Assembly: GCF_004684345.1 (NCBI RefSeq)
Contig: NZ_CP038469.1
Span: 3,596,001 to 3,660,000 of the forward strand
Length of the DNA stretch: 64,000 nucleotides
Direction: 5' to 3'
Source: Citrobacter tructae
GTDB lineage: Bacteria; Pseudomonadota; Gammaproteobacteria; Enterobacterales; Enterobacteriaceae
Under the pieces are notes generated by a model that saw only the letters and a program-made list of their open reading frames with translations, searched no databases and was not told where the DNA came from. Shown piece by piece: positions 45,337-53,990 of this stretch; within the stretch, counting starts at the first letter, position 1, and every line of letters begins with the position of its first letter. The translations under genes were made by a program, and so were the position numbers.

Positions 45337-46095
45337 ATGACGCAACGTATCGCATTGGTGACCGGCGGCGGTCGTGGACTGGGTAAAAACGCGGCGCTTA
45401 AGCTGGCGAGCAAAGGAATTGGCATTATCCTGACGTGGAACAGCAACGAAAAAGAAGCGCAGCAAGTTGTGGATGAAATTCGCCAACTTGGCGGTAAAGC
45501 AGCAGCATTGCCGTTAAATGTCGGGGAGATTTCAACGTTCCCACTCTTTGTTGAGCAGATGCAGGAAACGTTGCAGACCCAGTGGCAGTGTGCGGGATTT
45601 GATTATTTATTGAACAATGCAGGGATTGGCATAAATGCGCCGTATGCTGACTTCACTGAAGCGCAGTTTGATCAGCTTTTGAACATCCAGTTTAAAGGCC
45701 CGTTTTTCCTGACGCAGAGTCTGTTGCCGCTGATAAAACAGGGCGGCAGGATACTCAATGTGTCGACTGGGCTGTCGCGTTTTGCCCTGCCAGGCTACAG
45801 CGCCTATGCCGCCATGAAAGGCGCGATGGAAGTGCTAACCCGCTATCAGGCTAAAGAGCTGGGGGAGCGCGGGATAACCGCGAATATTATTGCACCAGGG
45901 GCGATAGAAACCGATTTTGGCGGTGGGAACGTACGGGATAATGTACAGCTAAATACCTATATCGCCTCGCAAACGGCGCTGGGGCGCGTTGGGCTGCCGG
46001 ATGATATTGGGGACGCCATTGCCGCACTGCTCAGCGATGAGCTAGCCTGGATGACGGCACAGCGTATTGAGGTATCTGGCGGGATGTTCTTGTAA
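45337..46095 (+). CDS. Short-chain dehydrogenase/reductase
   Basis: This is a classical SDR of 252 residues. The NAD(P) site is TGGGRGLGKNAA, the structural NNAG is in YLLNNAGIG, and the catalytic Ser-Tyr-Lys is in NVSTGLSRFALPGYSAYAAMKGA. It ends with the typical C-terminal SGGMFL. The residues after the second strand (LTWNSNEKEA) suggest NADP preference. A frame opens at 45325, but the ATG at 45337 has GGGG at proper distance. The substrate cannot be told from sequence. It is probably controlled by divergent YhjC. Confidence 0.85.
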   Translation: MTQRIALVTGGGRGLGKNAALKLASKGIGIILTWNSNEKEAQQVVDEIRQLGGKAAALPLNVGEISTFPLFVEQMQETLQTQWQCAGFDYLLNNAGIGINAPYADFTEAQFDQLLNIQFKGPFFLTQSLLPLIKQGGRILNVSTGLSRFALPGYSAYAAMKGAMEVLTRYQAKELGERGITANIIAPGAIETDFGGGNVRDNVQLNTYIASQTALGRVGLPDDIGDAIAALLSDELAWMTAQRIEVSGGMFL

Positions 46096-46463
46096 ATCCG
46101 CAACGTGCTTACTCGGCAGGTATGCAACCCGTTGACCAGGCACTTCATGCTATATCGTGTTTTGTAACACATTCACCTGATGTTCGAGATTCCTTATATT
46201 CAGCAAAAAATATAGACTCAGATTAATCAATATTAATTGACGAGTTGCACGTGCTGATAATAAGGAAATCCTTAAAGTGGAGCCTTGTTTTTACCTCTTT
46301 ATGTAATCATTTTGTTTGAGCTGTAACTATTCATAATTCCTGCTTCTTTCTTCTTCTGCTATCGGTAGAATGGCCTCTGCCAAATGGCGAGTTCTTATTT
46401 TACCCCGTGGGTAATACCCTTCCGCGTGTTAAGGCAAATATCTTATTCAGACGGAGAGAAATA
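46096..46463. other. AT-rich region upstream of yhjB
   Basis: These 368 bases carry no gene that I can support. They are AT-rich toward the right and presumably hold the yhjB promoter. Confidence 0.5.
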
Positions 46464-47066
46464 ATGCAGGTAATAATGTTTGACAGGCAGTCAATATTTA
46501 TTCATGGAATGAATATAAGTTTACAAGAAAGTATTCCAGGAGTGGATGTTCAGGGTGTCAGTCAGGCAGATGACCTTTGGCAAAAACTGGAAGCAAACCC
46601 GGAAGCGTTAGTCATGCTTGATGGCGATCTTGACGGTGAGTTCTGCCGTGGACTACTCCAACAACTTGCGCAGCGCTATTCGACGGTAAAAGTACTGATA
46701 ACCGCCACGGATTGCCGTAAAAAATGGCTGCAAGAGGTGGCACAGTTAAATGTGCTGGCCATTGTGCCGCGCGACTCTGACGCAGAAACGTTCACACTGG
46801 CACTTAATAGCATTGCCATGGGTATGATGTTTTATCCCAGAGAGTGCTTAACGCCAATCGAGAGTGGTAGCCAAAATATTAAAACATTAAGTTCGCGTCA
46901 GCGAGAGATCCTAACCATGCTGGCTGCCGGAGAGTCCAATAAGCAAATTGGCCGCATGTTAAATATCAGTACCGGAACGGTAAAAGCGCATCTGGAATCG
47001 CTGTATCAGCGCCTGGAGGTAAAAAACCGCACCCAGGCGGCAATGATGTTAAACGAAGTACATTAA
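46464..47066 (+). CDS. yhjB: YhjB LuxR/FixJ-type regulator
   Basis: This is a 200-residue protein with a receiver-like N-terminal domain (MQVIMFDRQSIFIHGM...) and a C-terminal LuxR HTH (LSSRQREILTMLAAGESNKQIGRMLNISTGTVKAHLESLYQRL). The receiver has the phosphoacceptor-region sequence VMLDGDLDG, but the N-terminal acidic pocket reads MFDRQ, so phosphorylation is uncertain. The ATG at 46464 has GGAGAG upstream and fits the E. coli length. No kinase gene is adjacent. Confidence 0.92.
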   Translation: MQVIMFDRQSIFIHGMNISLQESIPGVDVQGVSQADDLWQKLEANPEALVMLDGDLDGEFCRGLLQQLAQRYSTVKVLITATDCRKKWLQEVAQLNVLAIVPRDSDAETFTLALNSIAMGMMFYPRECLTPIESGSQNIKTLSSRQREILTMLAAGESNKQIGRMLNISTGTVKAHLESLYQRLEVKNRTQAAMMLNEVH

Positions 47067-47075
47067 CCAACGCTT

Positions 47076-47110
47076 ATTTCACAGTCAGAGCATCTCTGGC
47101 TGTGAAATAT
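47076..47110. terminator. Shared hairpin between yhjB and the lysozyme-like gene
   Basis: TATTTCACAG / CTGTGAAATA arms with the inner CAGAG / CTCTG form a long stem between convergent genes. It overlaps the last codons of the lysozyme-like gene. Confidence 0.75.
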
Positions 47111-47435
47111 GAGCAGGCCACATTCCTGATGCGCAAAATTGGGTTATCCCCACGCTAAATATCCACGCAATTAACGCTTCCAGCTGAAACAGATCTTCTA
47201 ACTGCGGAAACTTCGTATGGATTAATTCCTCGCAGGCGGAAAGATCCGTGAGCAGCAGTGTTTCTGCCTGTGCCACTGAAATATGACTGTTGAAGGTTTC
47301 ACTTGCGGTGATTTCATGCCCGTAGCCAATGACCCAGACCCCACGTTCATCCTGATATTTTTCCAGTGACAATCCTTGTCCCTGTTTAATAAAGGCGATA
47401 CAAGCGGGCGTAAAATGTGATGAATGGCGGTACAT
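47085..47435 (-). CDS. Degenerate lysozyme-like (GH24) protein
   Basis: This 116-residue protein resembles T4-type lysozymes over the N-terminal catalytic region: QGLSLEKYQDERGVWVIGYGHEIT aligns with the T4 [21 protein letters not shown] segment. The catalytic Glu is Gln and the catalytic Thr is Val; only the Asp is kept. A later EALIAWIFSVGITQFC matches the GH24 N-A-x-x-x-x-FNxG segment. The protein stops about 40 residues short of the family length, inside the terminator hairpin. There is no signal peptide. It is probably not lytic and may be a decaying phage or secretion-type lysozyme. Confidence 0.65.
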   Translation of the reverse strand: MYRHSSHFTPACIAFIKQGQGLSLEKYQDERGVWVIGYGHEITASETFNSHISVAQAETLLLTDLSACEELIHTKFPQLEDLFQLEALIAWIFSVGITQFCASGMWPAHISQPEML

Positions 47436-47521
47436 ACTGATTTCTCCGCAAAGAGAACCATTCTAGAGAAAACCTCCCGTTACGGTAGTTGCCATGTAGC
47501 CCGTTTTTTCAGTAAAACGCC

Positions 47522-48115
47522 TTATGACGTGGGTGGTTGATATTCCTGCTTTAGCAGGCCGAAAATCCAGTCATCGTGCCAGGTTTGATGCAGCCAGTAG
47601 CTTTCGCGCAGCGTACCTTCGTGAACGAATCCCACCTTTTCCAGCAGACGTCGTGAGGCATAGTTACCTGCGGTGACGCAGGCCGTCATACGACGTAGCC
47701 CGCCGGTGGTAAACGCGAAATCACACACGGCATACAAGGACTCAGCGCCATAACCTTTACCTTGCGCTTCGGGCGCGAGCAGAAAACCCACTTCGGCACA
47801 TTCATTACTTTGGTGAACATATCCAGTGACGCCCAGTCGCGATCCTGAGTCATTATCGCACACGACCAGGCATAGCCAGTGTGGGCTTCCGGGAGACCAT
47901 TCAGGTAAGCGCGAGTTGAATATTGCCTGTACGTCTTCTTCAGTGCGTGCATCAGAGACATAGTGCATGACACCAGGGTGCTGCTGTAATGCTAGGAAAA
48001 AATCCCAATCGGCCTCCGTCAGCGGGCGGCAGGTCAGACGTGATGTTTTTAACACTGGCACAGGCTTATCTCCTGAATAATTTTCAATGGTTACGTGGTT
48101 ATCACTGTAAAACAT
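47522..48115 (-). CDS. GNAT acetyltransferase (RimJ/RimL type)
   Basis: This 197-residue acetyltransferase of the Acetyltransf_3 group has the start LKTSRLTCRPLTEADWDFFLALQQHP, the acetyl-CoA loop LAPEAQGKGYGAESL and C-terminal NYASRRLLEKVGFVHEGTLRESYW. Members acetylate N-terminal or small-molecule amines, and the substrate is not evident. It lies in the accessory block between yhjB and treF. The ribosome site is weak, so the start could be downstream. Confidence 0.8.
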   Translation of the reverse strand: MFYSDNHVTIENYSGDKPVPVLKTSRLTCRPLTEADWDFFLALQQHPGVMHYVSDARTEEDVQAIFNSRLPEWSPGSPHWLCLVVCDNDSGSRLGVTGYVHQSNECAEVGFLLAPEAQGKGYGAESLYAVCDFAFTTGGLRRMTACVTAGNYASRRLLEKVGFVHEGTLRESYWLHQTWHDDWIFGLLKQEYQPPTS

Positions 48116-48239
48116 ACTTATTTGTTATATGAATATGTTTCGGTTTACTCCGGCACGTTTTTACACGGCGCTGCGTTTATAAAAAGAGCAATAAAGACCA
48201 TTGTGAGGCCGTACTGTTGCGGCCCTTTTAGGGATGATA

Positions 48240-49829
48240 ATGACCAATAGCGCATTACCGGCGACATGTACGCCATTTGAACACTGTTTGGGGATCATCC
48301 GCCAGGCATCGGTGGAAATCCTGCTGCTGTTAGGCGTGCATGTTGCTGAAGGCAAAGATCCGCGCTGGTTTCTGGAACAGCTCGACCAGGCCCGCCTGAA
48401 TCTGGGTGGCTGGGCGGCGGTAGCCAGACGATTGCAGATGAACGATGCACAGTTAAGCCAGTTCACCCTGAGATTACGTCATCTTCAGCAGAACGTACCT
48501 CAGTATGAAAGTGGTCAGGATGTCAGTGAAAACCAGCTTATTTCTGCGCTGCGTTTTGTCGCCTCTCTGGAGCAGATGCGTCAGCTGCAACCGTTGCTGA
48601 ACTATCAAACCGATATTGACGCCGGGAGTCCCGAGGCGCAGATGCAGGCACAGCGCCAGCTTCGCGCAATAGAGTTAACGCTGAAAGCCCTCGTTGCGCG
48701 GGTATGGCCGGACCAACATCCGCTTAACAGCTTCCTGAAACAACACTTTGGTGCCGATAGGCTGCGCCGCTGGCTTAAGCTTGGCGAGGGGCGTGATGCG
48801 CTGGACGGCATGTTGTTTAGCGAACTGGCGCTGATGGTGGTCGATAAGAAACTGTTCGTGCGCCACTTTACCCAGATTTTTAATGACACTTCGGTACTCA
48901 CGCTGTTTGTCGAACCGCGATTAACGCTGCGTATGTTTCTTGATGACTGCCGACTGGCACGCAATGGCATTATTGCTCAGCAGTCGTTGAGCTCGGTACA
49001 GCTGATGCTGCTAAATTATCAGTACCGACAAATCACCCATCCTGTCCAACGGGCGTTTGAAGAGCGGCGTATCCGCATCAACCCTGCATCGTATTTGGAA
49101 TCTGATGAGAGCCTCATCCGCCAGTTCTGGATAACGGCAAAGCAAAAGGCCGAACAAACCGGGGAGGATAAACAGGAAATTGCCGACAGCATCGACCCAC
49201 CGGAAAAACGGGTACAGCGCACGGCTGAAGAGCGTGAACAACTGATTTCCAGCATGCTGTGGGTGGCCGTTGGCGTGATGGTGCTTATGATATCGCTGGG
49301 TGCGTTCTGGTTATTTAGCTCGCCTGCGCCGCAGGCACCTGCCGGTCAATCGGTTGACATCGTGCAGGAGGAACCGCGACGTGATGCGCCCTCCGCACGG
49401 GACGCGGTAACTCGCATGGGCATTTCGTGGGATGCATTTACTATGCGGGCGGCTATCGATCGCAATGACACCCGCGTGACGTCATTGTTTTTACAGGGCG
49501 GGATGGACTGGAAGCTGGCGTGGACGGAGCAGGCGTTCACTGCGGGCAATACTGCCGTGTTGAAGCTGCTGTTGCGCTATCCTTCGCAGATGGATGAAGT
49601 CCAACCCTGTCAGCAGTTTATGAGTACGCTAAGTCATGCGATGTCGAATGGAGCATCGCTGACGTCGTTGCATAAAAGCTATCTGCAAAGTTTTTGCGCC
49701 AAACCGGATGTTGTTGCGCGTCAGCAGTATGACGCCGAACAAGCCGAGCTGCGAGCTCGCGCGGAGCCAAGCGCTGAAAACAAGAAATGGCAGAAAATCC
49801 ATACTGCGCTGTATGACGCCATTAACTGA
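48240..49829 (+). CDS. Large membrane-anchored protein, STY4199-like (HEPN/ankyrin-type)
   Basis: This is a 529-residue protein with a roughly 340-residue helical cytoplasmic part and a single membrane segment (LISSMLWVAVGVMVLMISLGAFWLFSS). It ends in a periplasmic or external domain with ankyrin-like units (MRAAIDRNDTRVTSLFLQGGMD, AFTAGNTAVLKLLLRYPSQMD). It resembles the Salmonella protein annotated as STY4199-family HEPN-domain protein; that name is from memory and I could not pin the RxxxxH HEPN motif with certainty. The ATG at 48240 is preferred over 48234 because AGGG stands 6 bases before it. Function unknown. Confidence 0.65.
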   Translation: MTNSALPATCTPFEHCLGIIRQASVEILLLLGVHVAEGKDPRWFLEQLDQARLNLGGWAAVARRLQMNDAQLSQFTLRLRHLQQNVPQYESGQDVSENQLISALRFVASLEQMRQLQPLLNYQTDIDAGSPEAQMQAQRQLRAIELTLKALVARVWPDQHPLNSFLKQHFGADRLRRWLKLGEGRDALDGMLFSELALMVVDKKLFVRHFTQIFNDTSVLTLFVEPRLTLRMFLDDCRLARNGIIAQQSLSSVQLMLLNYQYRQITHPVQRAFEERRIRINPASYLESDESLIRQFWITAKQKAEQTGEDKQEIADSIDPPEKRVQRTAEEREQLISSMLWVAVGVMVLMISLGAFWLFSSPAPQAPAGQSVDIVQEEPRRDAPSARDAVTRMGISWDAFTMRAAIDRNDTRVTSLFLQGGMDWKLAWTEQAFTAGNTAVLKLLLRYPSQMDEVQPCQQFMSTLSHAMSNGASLTSLHKSYLQSFCAKPDVVARQQYDAEQAELRARAEPSAENKKWQKIHTALYDAIN

Positions 49830-49867
49830 CAACCTGATTTCGCCAGCGTCATCAGGCTGCCAGGCTA

Positions 49868-51517
49868 TTACGGTTCGCCGTACAAACCGATTAATCGGCG
49901 CACCACGCCATTAGTCCAGCCAAAACCATCTTGCAACGGATATTCCCCGCCGCCGCCTTCACGCGGCGTGCCGTCGGCGATGTGGTATTTCTCGATCAGC
50001 TTATGGTGTTCCTGGTAAAAAAGATTAACTGTTTTCAACCAGTTGCGGGCGATTTCATCTCCCAGGTGGTCGTCACCGTACAGCTTGAATCCCTGAATCG
50101 CCATCCACTGCAGCGGCGCCCAGCCGTTGGGTTTATCCCACTGTTCACCGGTTTCGTATTCCGTTGCCATAATGCCACCGGGGGTTAGCAGGCGACTGCG
50201 CACGGTATTGGCGAGCCGGTCGGCTTGTGCATGGGTCGCCATACCGACATACAGCGGCACGATACTGGCGGCGGAGAAGAGGGCCATTTCTTCGCGCCGC
50301 CAGTCATAATCCCGATAACAGCCGTTTTCATCATCCCACAGATAGTGGTCCACGGCGGCGCGGCGGTCAGTGGCTTTCTGGCGAAACAGGGTCTCCGTTT
50401 CCCGCTCGCCTTTCAGTGCCGAAATGTTAGCAATGGTGTTCTCCAGCTTGTACAGGAAGGCGTTGAGGTCAATGGGGATGAACTGGGTGGTGCGAATGCT
50501 GGCAAGACGGCCCGCATCGCGCAGCCAGCGTGAGGAGTAATCCCAACCGGAAGCCGCACCCGCTCGCAGATCCCGGTAGACTTCATTGGGCGGGCGACCC
50601 GAATGCTTGGCCGTTTCGACGTCTTCGAGCCATGACTCATCGCGCGGGGTGTCGCGATCGTCCCAATAGCGGTTGAGCAGAGAACCGTCCGGCATTCGGA
50701 TGACATGACGGTAGGCCTGGTTAAGCGCCAGGGAATCAGCGCCATCCATCCAGAACGCGTATTCCATTTTAAGATGATCCAGATAACGTCGAGCGCCGCG
50801 TACGCCATCCTCTTCAAACAGTTCCACCATCAGCGCAAAAACAGGCGGCTGCGAGCGACTCAGGTAGTAAGTTCGGTTACCGTTCGGGATGTGGCCATAG
50901 TTTTCAATCATCCAGGCAAAGTTATCCGCCATACATTTCAGCAGATCTTCCCGACCGCTCTCCGCCAGGCCCAGCATGGTGAAATAGGAATCCCAGTAGT
51001 AGGTTTCGCTAAAACGTCCGCCGGGTACAATATACGACTGCGGCAACGCCAGCAGGGAGGACCAGGGAATGTGATCCTGCGGTTCGCGCGTTAGCACTGG
51101 CCACAGCTGGTCAATATGCTCTTTCAACGAGTCCTGCGGGTTGGAAACATACTCACTCGACGGGGTTTCGGGCATCCAGAAATGCTTCTCGACAAAGCGT
51201 TGCAGGTCAAAGTCCCGGTGGCGCTTAACTTTGCGATAGCGGATCAGAATGTCCAGCGGGTCCATTTTGGGCGCGCAGTCGGGGAAGGTTTTGCTGTCGG
51301 CAAACAACTTTGACGACTGGACATGCTCGAACAGTTCAAGGTAGCGGTCGGCGGGCGTTAACGCATCGGAGGCGGGTAGCCCTTCAATCATCTCCGGCTC
51401 AGGCTCCGCCTCAATCATTTCATCCAGCTTTAACTCGCACGGATCCATTTCATAAAGCAGATCGATGTCGATCGTCAGTTCTTCTGAAGGGGCGTGGGGT
51501 AGTTTCTGGTTGAGCAT
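49868..51517 (-). CDS. treF: Cytoplasmic trehalase TreF
   Basis: This is a GH37 trehalase of 549 residues that hydrolyses trehalose to two glucose in the cytoplasm and is RpoS-dependent in E. coli. Both trehalase signatures are present: PGGRFSETYYWDSYF and QWDKPNGWAPLQW. There is no signal peptide, unlike periplasmic TreA. The N-terminal acidic extension (DEMIEAEPEPEMIEGLP) is typical of TreF. The length equals E. coli. It is divergent from yhjA. Confidence 0.97.
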   Translation of the reverse strand: MLNQKLPHAPSEELTIDIDLLYEMDPCELKLDEMIEAEPEPEMIEGLPASDALTPADRYLELFEHVQSSKLFADSKTFPDCAPKMDPLDILIRYRKVKRHRDFDLQRFVEKHFWMPETPSSEYVSNPQDSLKEHIDQLWPVLTREPQDHIPWSSLLALPQSYIVPGGRFSETYYWDSYFTMLGLAESGREDLLKCMADNFAWMIENYGHIPNGNRTYYLSRSQPPVFALMVELFEEDGVRGARRYLDHLKMEYAFWMDGADSLALNQAYRHVIRMPDGSLLNRYWDDRDTPRDESWLEDVETAKHSGRPPNEVYRDLRAGAASGWDYSSRWLRDAGRLASIRTTQFIPIDLNAFLYKLENTIANISALKGERETETLFRQKATDRRAAVDHYLWDDENGCYRDYDWRREEMALFSAASIVPLYVGMATHAQADRLANTVRSRLLTPGGIMATEYETGEQWDKPNGWAPLQWMAIQGFKLYGDDHLGDEIARNWLKTVNLFYQEHHKLIEKYHIADGTPREGGGGEYPLQDGFGWTNGVVRRLIGLYGEP

Positions 51518-51779
51518 AATGAGAAAGACCTCCGGTAAGAGTTGTTGAAAGGAAACGGCTATTGCCCGGCTGTCTGTTAAGCGTAGACATTCGCTTCGGT
51601 GTCGGGTGAGTAAAGCGTGCGATTGATCACGTTTTTAGGCTTTTCAATTATTAAGAAATAAAACTATCTCAATGATAACAATGAATAATTACTGGTTTGC
51701 GCGACCTGAAGATATTTTATTTTCAGAATATTCGATTGCAACGAGGTGTGAACAGAACGACTCACGGGCCGTAATGATA

Positions 51780-51816
51780 ATAGGCACAGGCTATTCTAAT
51801 GATAGTTCTTGCCCAT
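51780..51816. promoter_or_regulatory. OxyR binding site upstream of yhjA
   Basis: ATAG-N7-CTAT-N7-ATAG-N7-CCAT matches the four-part OxyR motif (ATAG-N7-CTAT repeated, N7 between) with a single changed base in the last element. It is centred about 33 bp upstream of the FNR box. Confidence 0.85.
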
Positions 51817-51824
51817 GTAATTGA

Positions 51825-51838
51825 TTGATACTTATCAA
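51825..51838. promoter_or_regulatory. FNR box upstream of yhjA
   Basis: TTGAT-ACTT-ATCAA is a perfect FNR consensus. A -10 TATGAT at 51860-51865 puts its centre near -41, the class II activator position. Confidence 0.92.
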
Positions 51839-51944
51839 AATAATAATCCCCTTATTTCCTATGATGGTCAAGTCTGACAAAGACTGCGCATTAATTATTT
51901 TAATTTTCTGGGTCACAATAACTCACAACGGTGAGGGTAAAATA

Positions 51945-53339
51945 ATGAAAATCATTACCCGTCTTACCGCGATTGCCATAGCTGGCATCGTGATTTGTTA
52001 TTTTGGATTATCCGGTTATGTGTGGTATCACGATAATCAACGTAGCAAACAGGCTGATGTTCAGGCCTCTACGCTGGAAGCTAATAATAAGGTATTAGGA
52101 TTTTTACGCGAAAAGGGATGCGATTATTGTCACACGCCTTCAGCTGAATTGCCTTTCTATTCTTCCTTTCCTGTCGCTAAACAATTGATGAATTACGACA
52201 TTCAATTGGGATACAAATCATTCAATCTTGAAGCCGTTCGCGCCGCTCTGATTGCGGATAAACCCGTTTCGCAAAGTGATTTGAATAAAATCGAATGGGT
52301 TATGCAGTACGACACTATGCCGCCTACGCGCTATACCGCGCTGCACTGGGCCGGTAAGGTTAGCGATGCGGAGCGAGAGGAAATTCTTGCCTGGGTAGCC
52401 AAACAGCGTGAGCAGTACTACGCCAGTCGCGATACCGCAACTCAGCATCGCAATGAACCTGTACAGCCAATACCGGAAAGCATTCCGACTGACGATCGCA
52501 AAGTGGCGCTTGGGTTTACGCTTTATCATGACCCGCGCATATCTGGCGACAGTACGATCTCCTGTGCACACTGCCACGCCTTAAACGCAGGTGGAGTGGA
52601 TGGCAGAAAAACGTCAATCGGTGTCGGTGGTGCGGTTGGACCTATCAATGCGCCGACGGTCTTTAACTCAGTCTTTAACGTGGAACAATTTTGGGATGGT
52701 CGTGCGCCAACATTGCAGGCTCAGGCGGGTGGTCCACCGCTCAATCCGATTGAAATGGCGTCAAAATCCTGGGATGAAATTATCCAGAAACTGGATAAAG
52801 ACCCGGCCTTGAAGCAAGAGTTTATCGCCGTTTATCCTCAGGGATTCAGCGGGGACAATATTACCGATGCGATTGCTGAGTTTGAGAAAACGTTGATTAC
52901 GCCAAATGCACCGTTTGATAAATGGCTACGTGGTGATGAAGGTGCATTAACGGCTCAGCAAAAACAGGGCTATCAGTTGTTTAAGGATAATAAGTGTGCG
53001 ACCTGCCATGGCGGTATTATTTTAGGTGGACGCTCATTTGAACCCCTGGGCTTGAAAAAGGACTTTAATTTTGGCGAAGTCACTGCGGCAGATATTGGTC
53101 GTATGAATGTCACTAATGAATTACGTGACAAACTGCGCCAGAAAGTCCCTGGATTGCGTAACGTTGCGCTGACCGCACCTTATTTCCACCGGGGTGATGT
53201 GCCTACGCTTGATGGTGCGGTAAAACTGATGCTGCGTTATCAGGTGGGTAAAGAACTTCCGCAGAAAGATATCGACGATATCGTGGCATTCCTTGAAAGC
53301 CTCAACGGGGTATATACGCCGTATATGCAGGGTAAGTAA
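51945..53339 (+). CDS. yhjA: YhjA tri-haem cytochrome c peroxidase
   Basis: This is a membrane-anchored periplasmic cytochrome c peroxidase of 464 residues. It has an N-terminal anchor (AIAIAGIVICYFGLSGYVWYH) and three CxxCH haem sites: CDYCH near residue 55, CAHCH near 208 and CATCH near 351. The extra N-terminal haem distinguishes it from classical two-haem peroxidases and allows electron input from quinol. It detoxifies H2O2 under oxygen limitation and lets E. coli use peroxide as electron acceptor. The ATG at 51945 has GAGGGT upstream. OxyR and FNR sites precede it. Confidence 0.95.
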   Translation: MKIITRLTAIAIAGIVICYFGLSGYVWYHDNQRSKQADVQASTLEANNKVLGFLREKGCDYCHTPSAELPFYSSFPVAKQLMNYDIQLGYKSFNLEAVRAALIADKPVSQSDLNKIEWVMQYDTMPPTRYTALHWAGKVSDAEREEILAWVAKQREQYYASRDTATQHRNEPVQPIPESIPTDDRKVALGFTLYHDPRISGDSTISCAHCHALNAGGVDGRKTSIGVGGAVGPINAPTVFNSVFNVEQFWDGRAPTLQAQAGGPPLNPIEMASKSWDEIIQKLDKDPALKQEFIAVYPQGFSGDNITDAIAEFEKTLITPNAPFDKWLRGDEGALTAQQKQGYQLFKDNKCATCHGGIILGGRSFEPLGLKKDFNFGEVTAADIGRMNVTNELRDKLRQKVPGLRNVALTAPYFHRGDVPTLDGAVKLMLRYQVGKELPQKDIDDIVAFLESLNGVYTPYMQGK

Positions 53340-53349
53340 TCAAAAATAG

Positions 53350-53374
53350 ACCGGATGGCGTGGTGCCATCCGGT
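53350..53374 (+). terminator. yhjA terminator
   Basis: ACCGGATGGC / GCCATCCGGT is a perfect 10-bp stem with a 5-base loop followed by ATTTTG, just after the yhjA stop. It also has REP character. Confidence 0.8.
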
Positions 53375-53990
53375 ATTTTGTTGCTTAACGCATTGTCACC
53401 TTGTACCCATACAGGATTTTAATGTCGAAAAGTTGGAAGGCCTTGTGGGAGGCACTTGCATGAGTAGTGATGGTTTTTCCAGAGTTTTGCATTCGGCAAT
53501 TTCACTCTTCCTGTTGTTGGTAAGCTCGAATCAATAAACACCGCAATTTGTTCGATGTATCGGTTGCTCAACTTGGATTTCTTGTCAATGGTCGTGATGT
53601 TTCACACGAGGAAATCCATCCAGAGGAACATGTTCCATAATGCTATCATTTGCTTGAGAGGCTTCTTGGTCGTTTAGCTGCTTATTTTTATCGTATTTAA
53701 TAGGTTTTCTTACTTAATCTCAGGCCATAAAAATCGATCTATAATATTATTTGCTATATATATCAATATATTAAACAGATTTTCAACAATCTTATGCCAG
53801 TCTGGATGACTTGATGAGAACAGTTCTATTCAGGTGGTTAGATTTAGTCTTCCACTTCAACTTTAAGTTGAAAAGAACATTGAAGACACCTTACCATCTG
53901 TTGAAGAGGCAGTTGCAGATCTAAATTTGCATGGCAAGAAATCTTGTAAGCCGAAGAAAAATTTAAATAAGTATTAAAAGGAGTTATATA
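53375..53990. other. Low-GC junction with possible gene remnants
   Basis: This AT-rich stretch lies between yhjA and the DUF262 gene with no intact gene. Two protein-like ORF tails are visible on the + strand. One ends at about 53639 (NLFDVSVAQLGFLVNG...EEHVP then stop). The other ends at about 53976 (EDTLPSVEEAVADLNL...NLNKY then stop), 14 bases before the next ATG. Both lack plausible starts, so they look like debris of earlier insertions. I do not recognise the families. Confidence 0.5.

Larger units (their letters stand above)
51518..51944. other. treF-yhjA divergent regulatory region
   Basis: These 427 AT-rich bases contain the OxyR and FNR sites of yhjA and presumably the treF promoter. 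An in-frame extension of yhjA to 51825 overlaps the FNR box and promoter, so it is not used. No other gene was seen. Confidence 0.7.

Noticed and set aside
53355..53537. 60-codon frame after yhjA
   Set aside because: It starts inside the yhjA terminator hairpin and shows no family resemblance; treated as junction debris.
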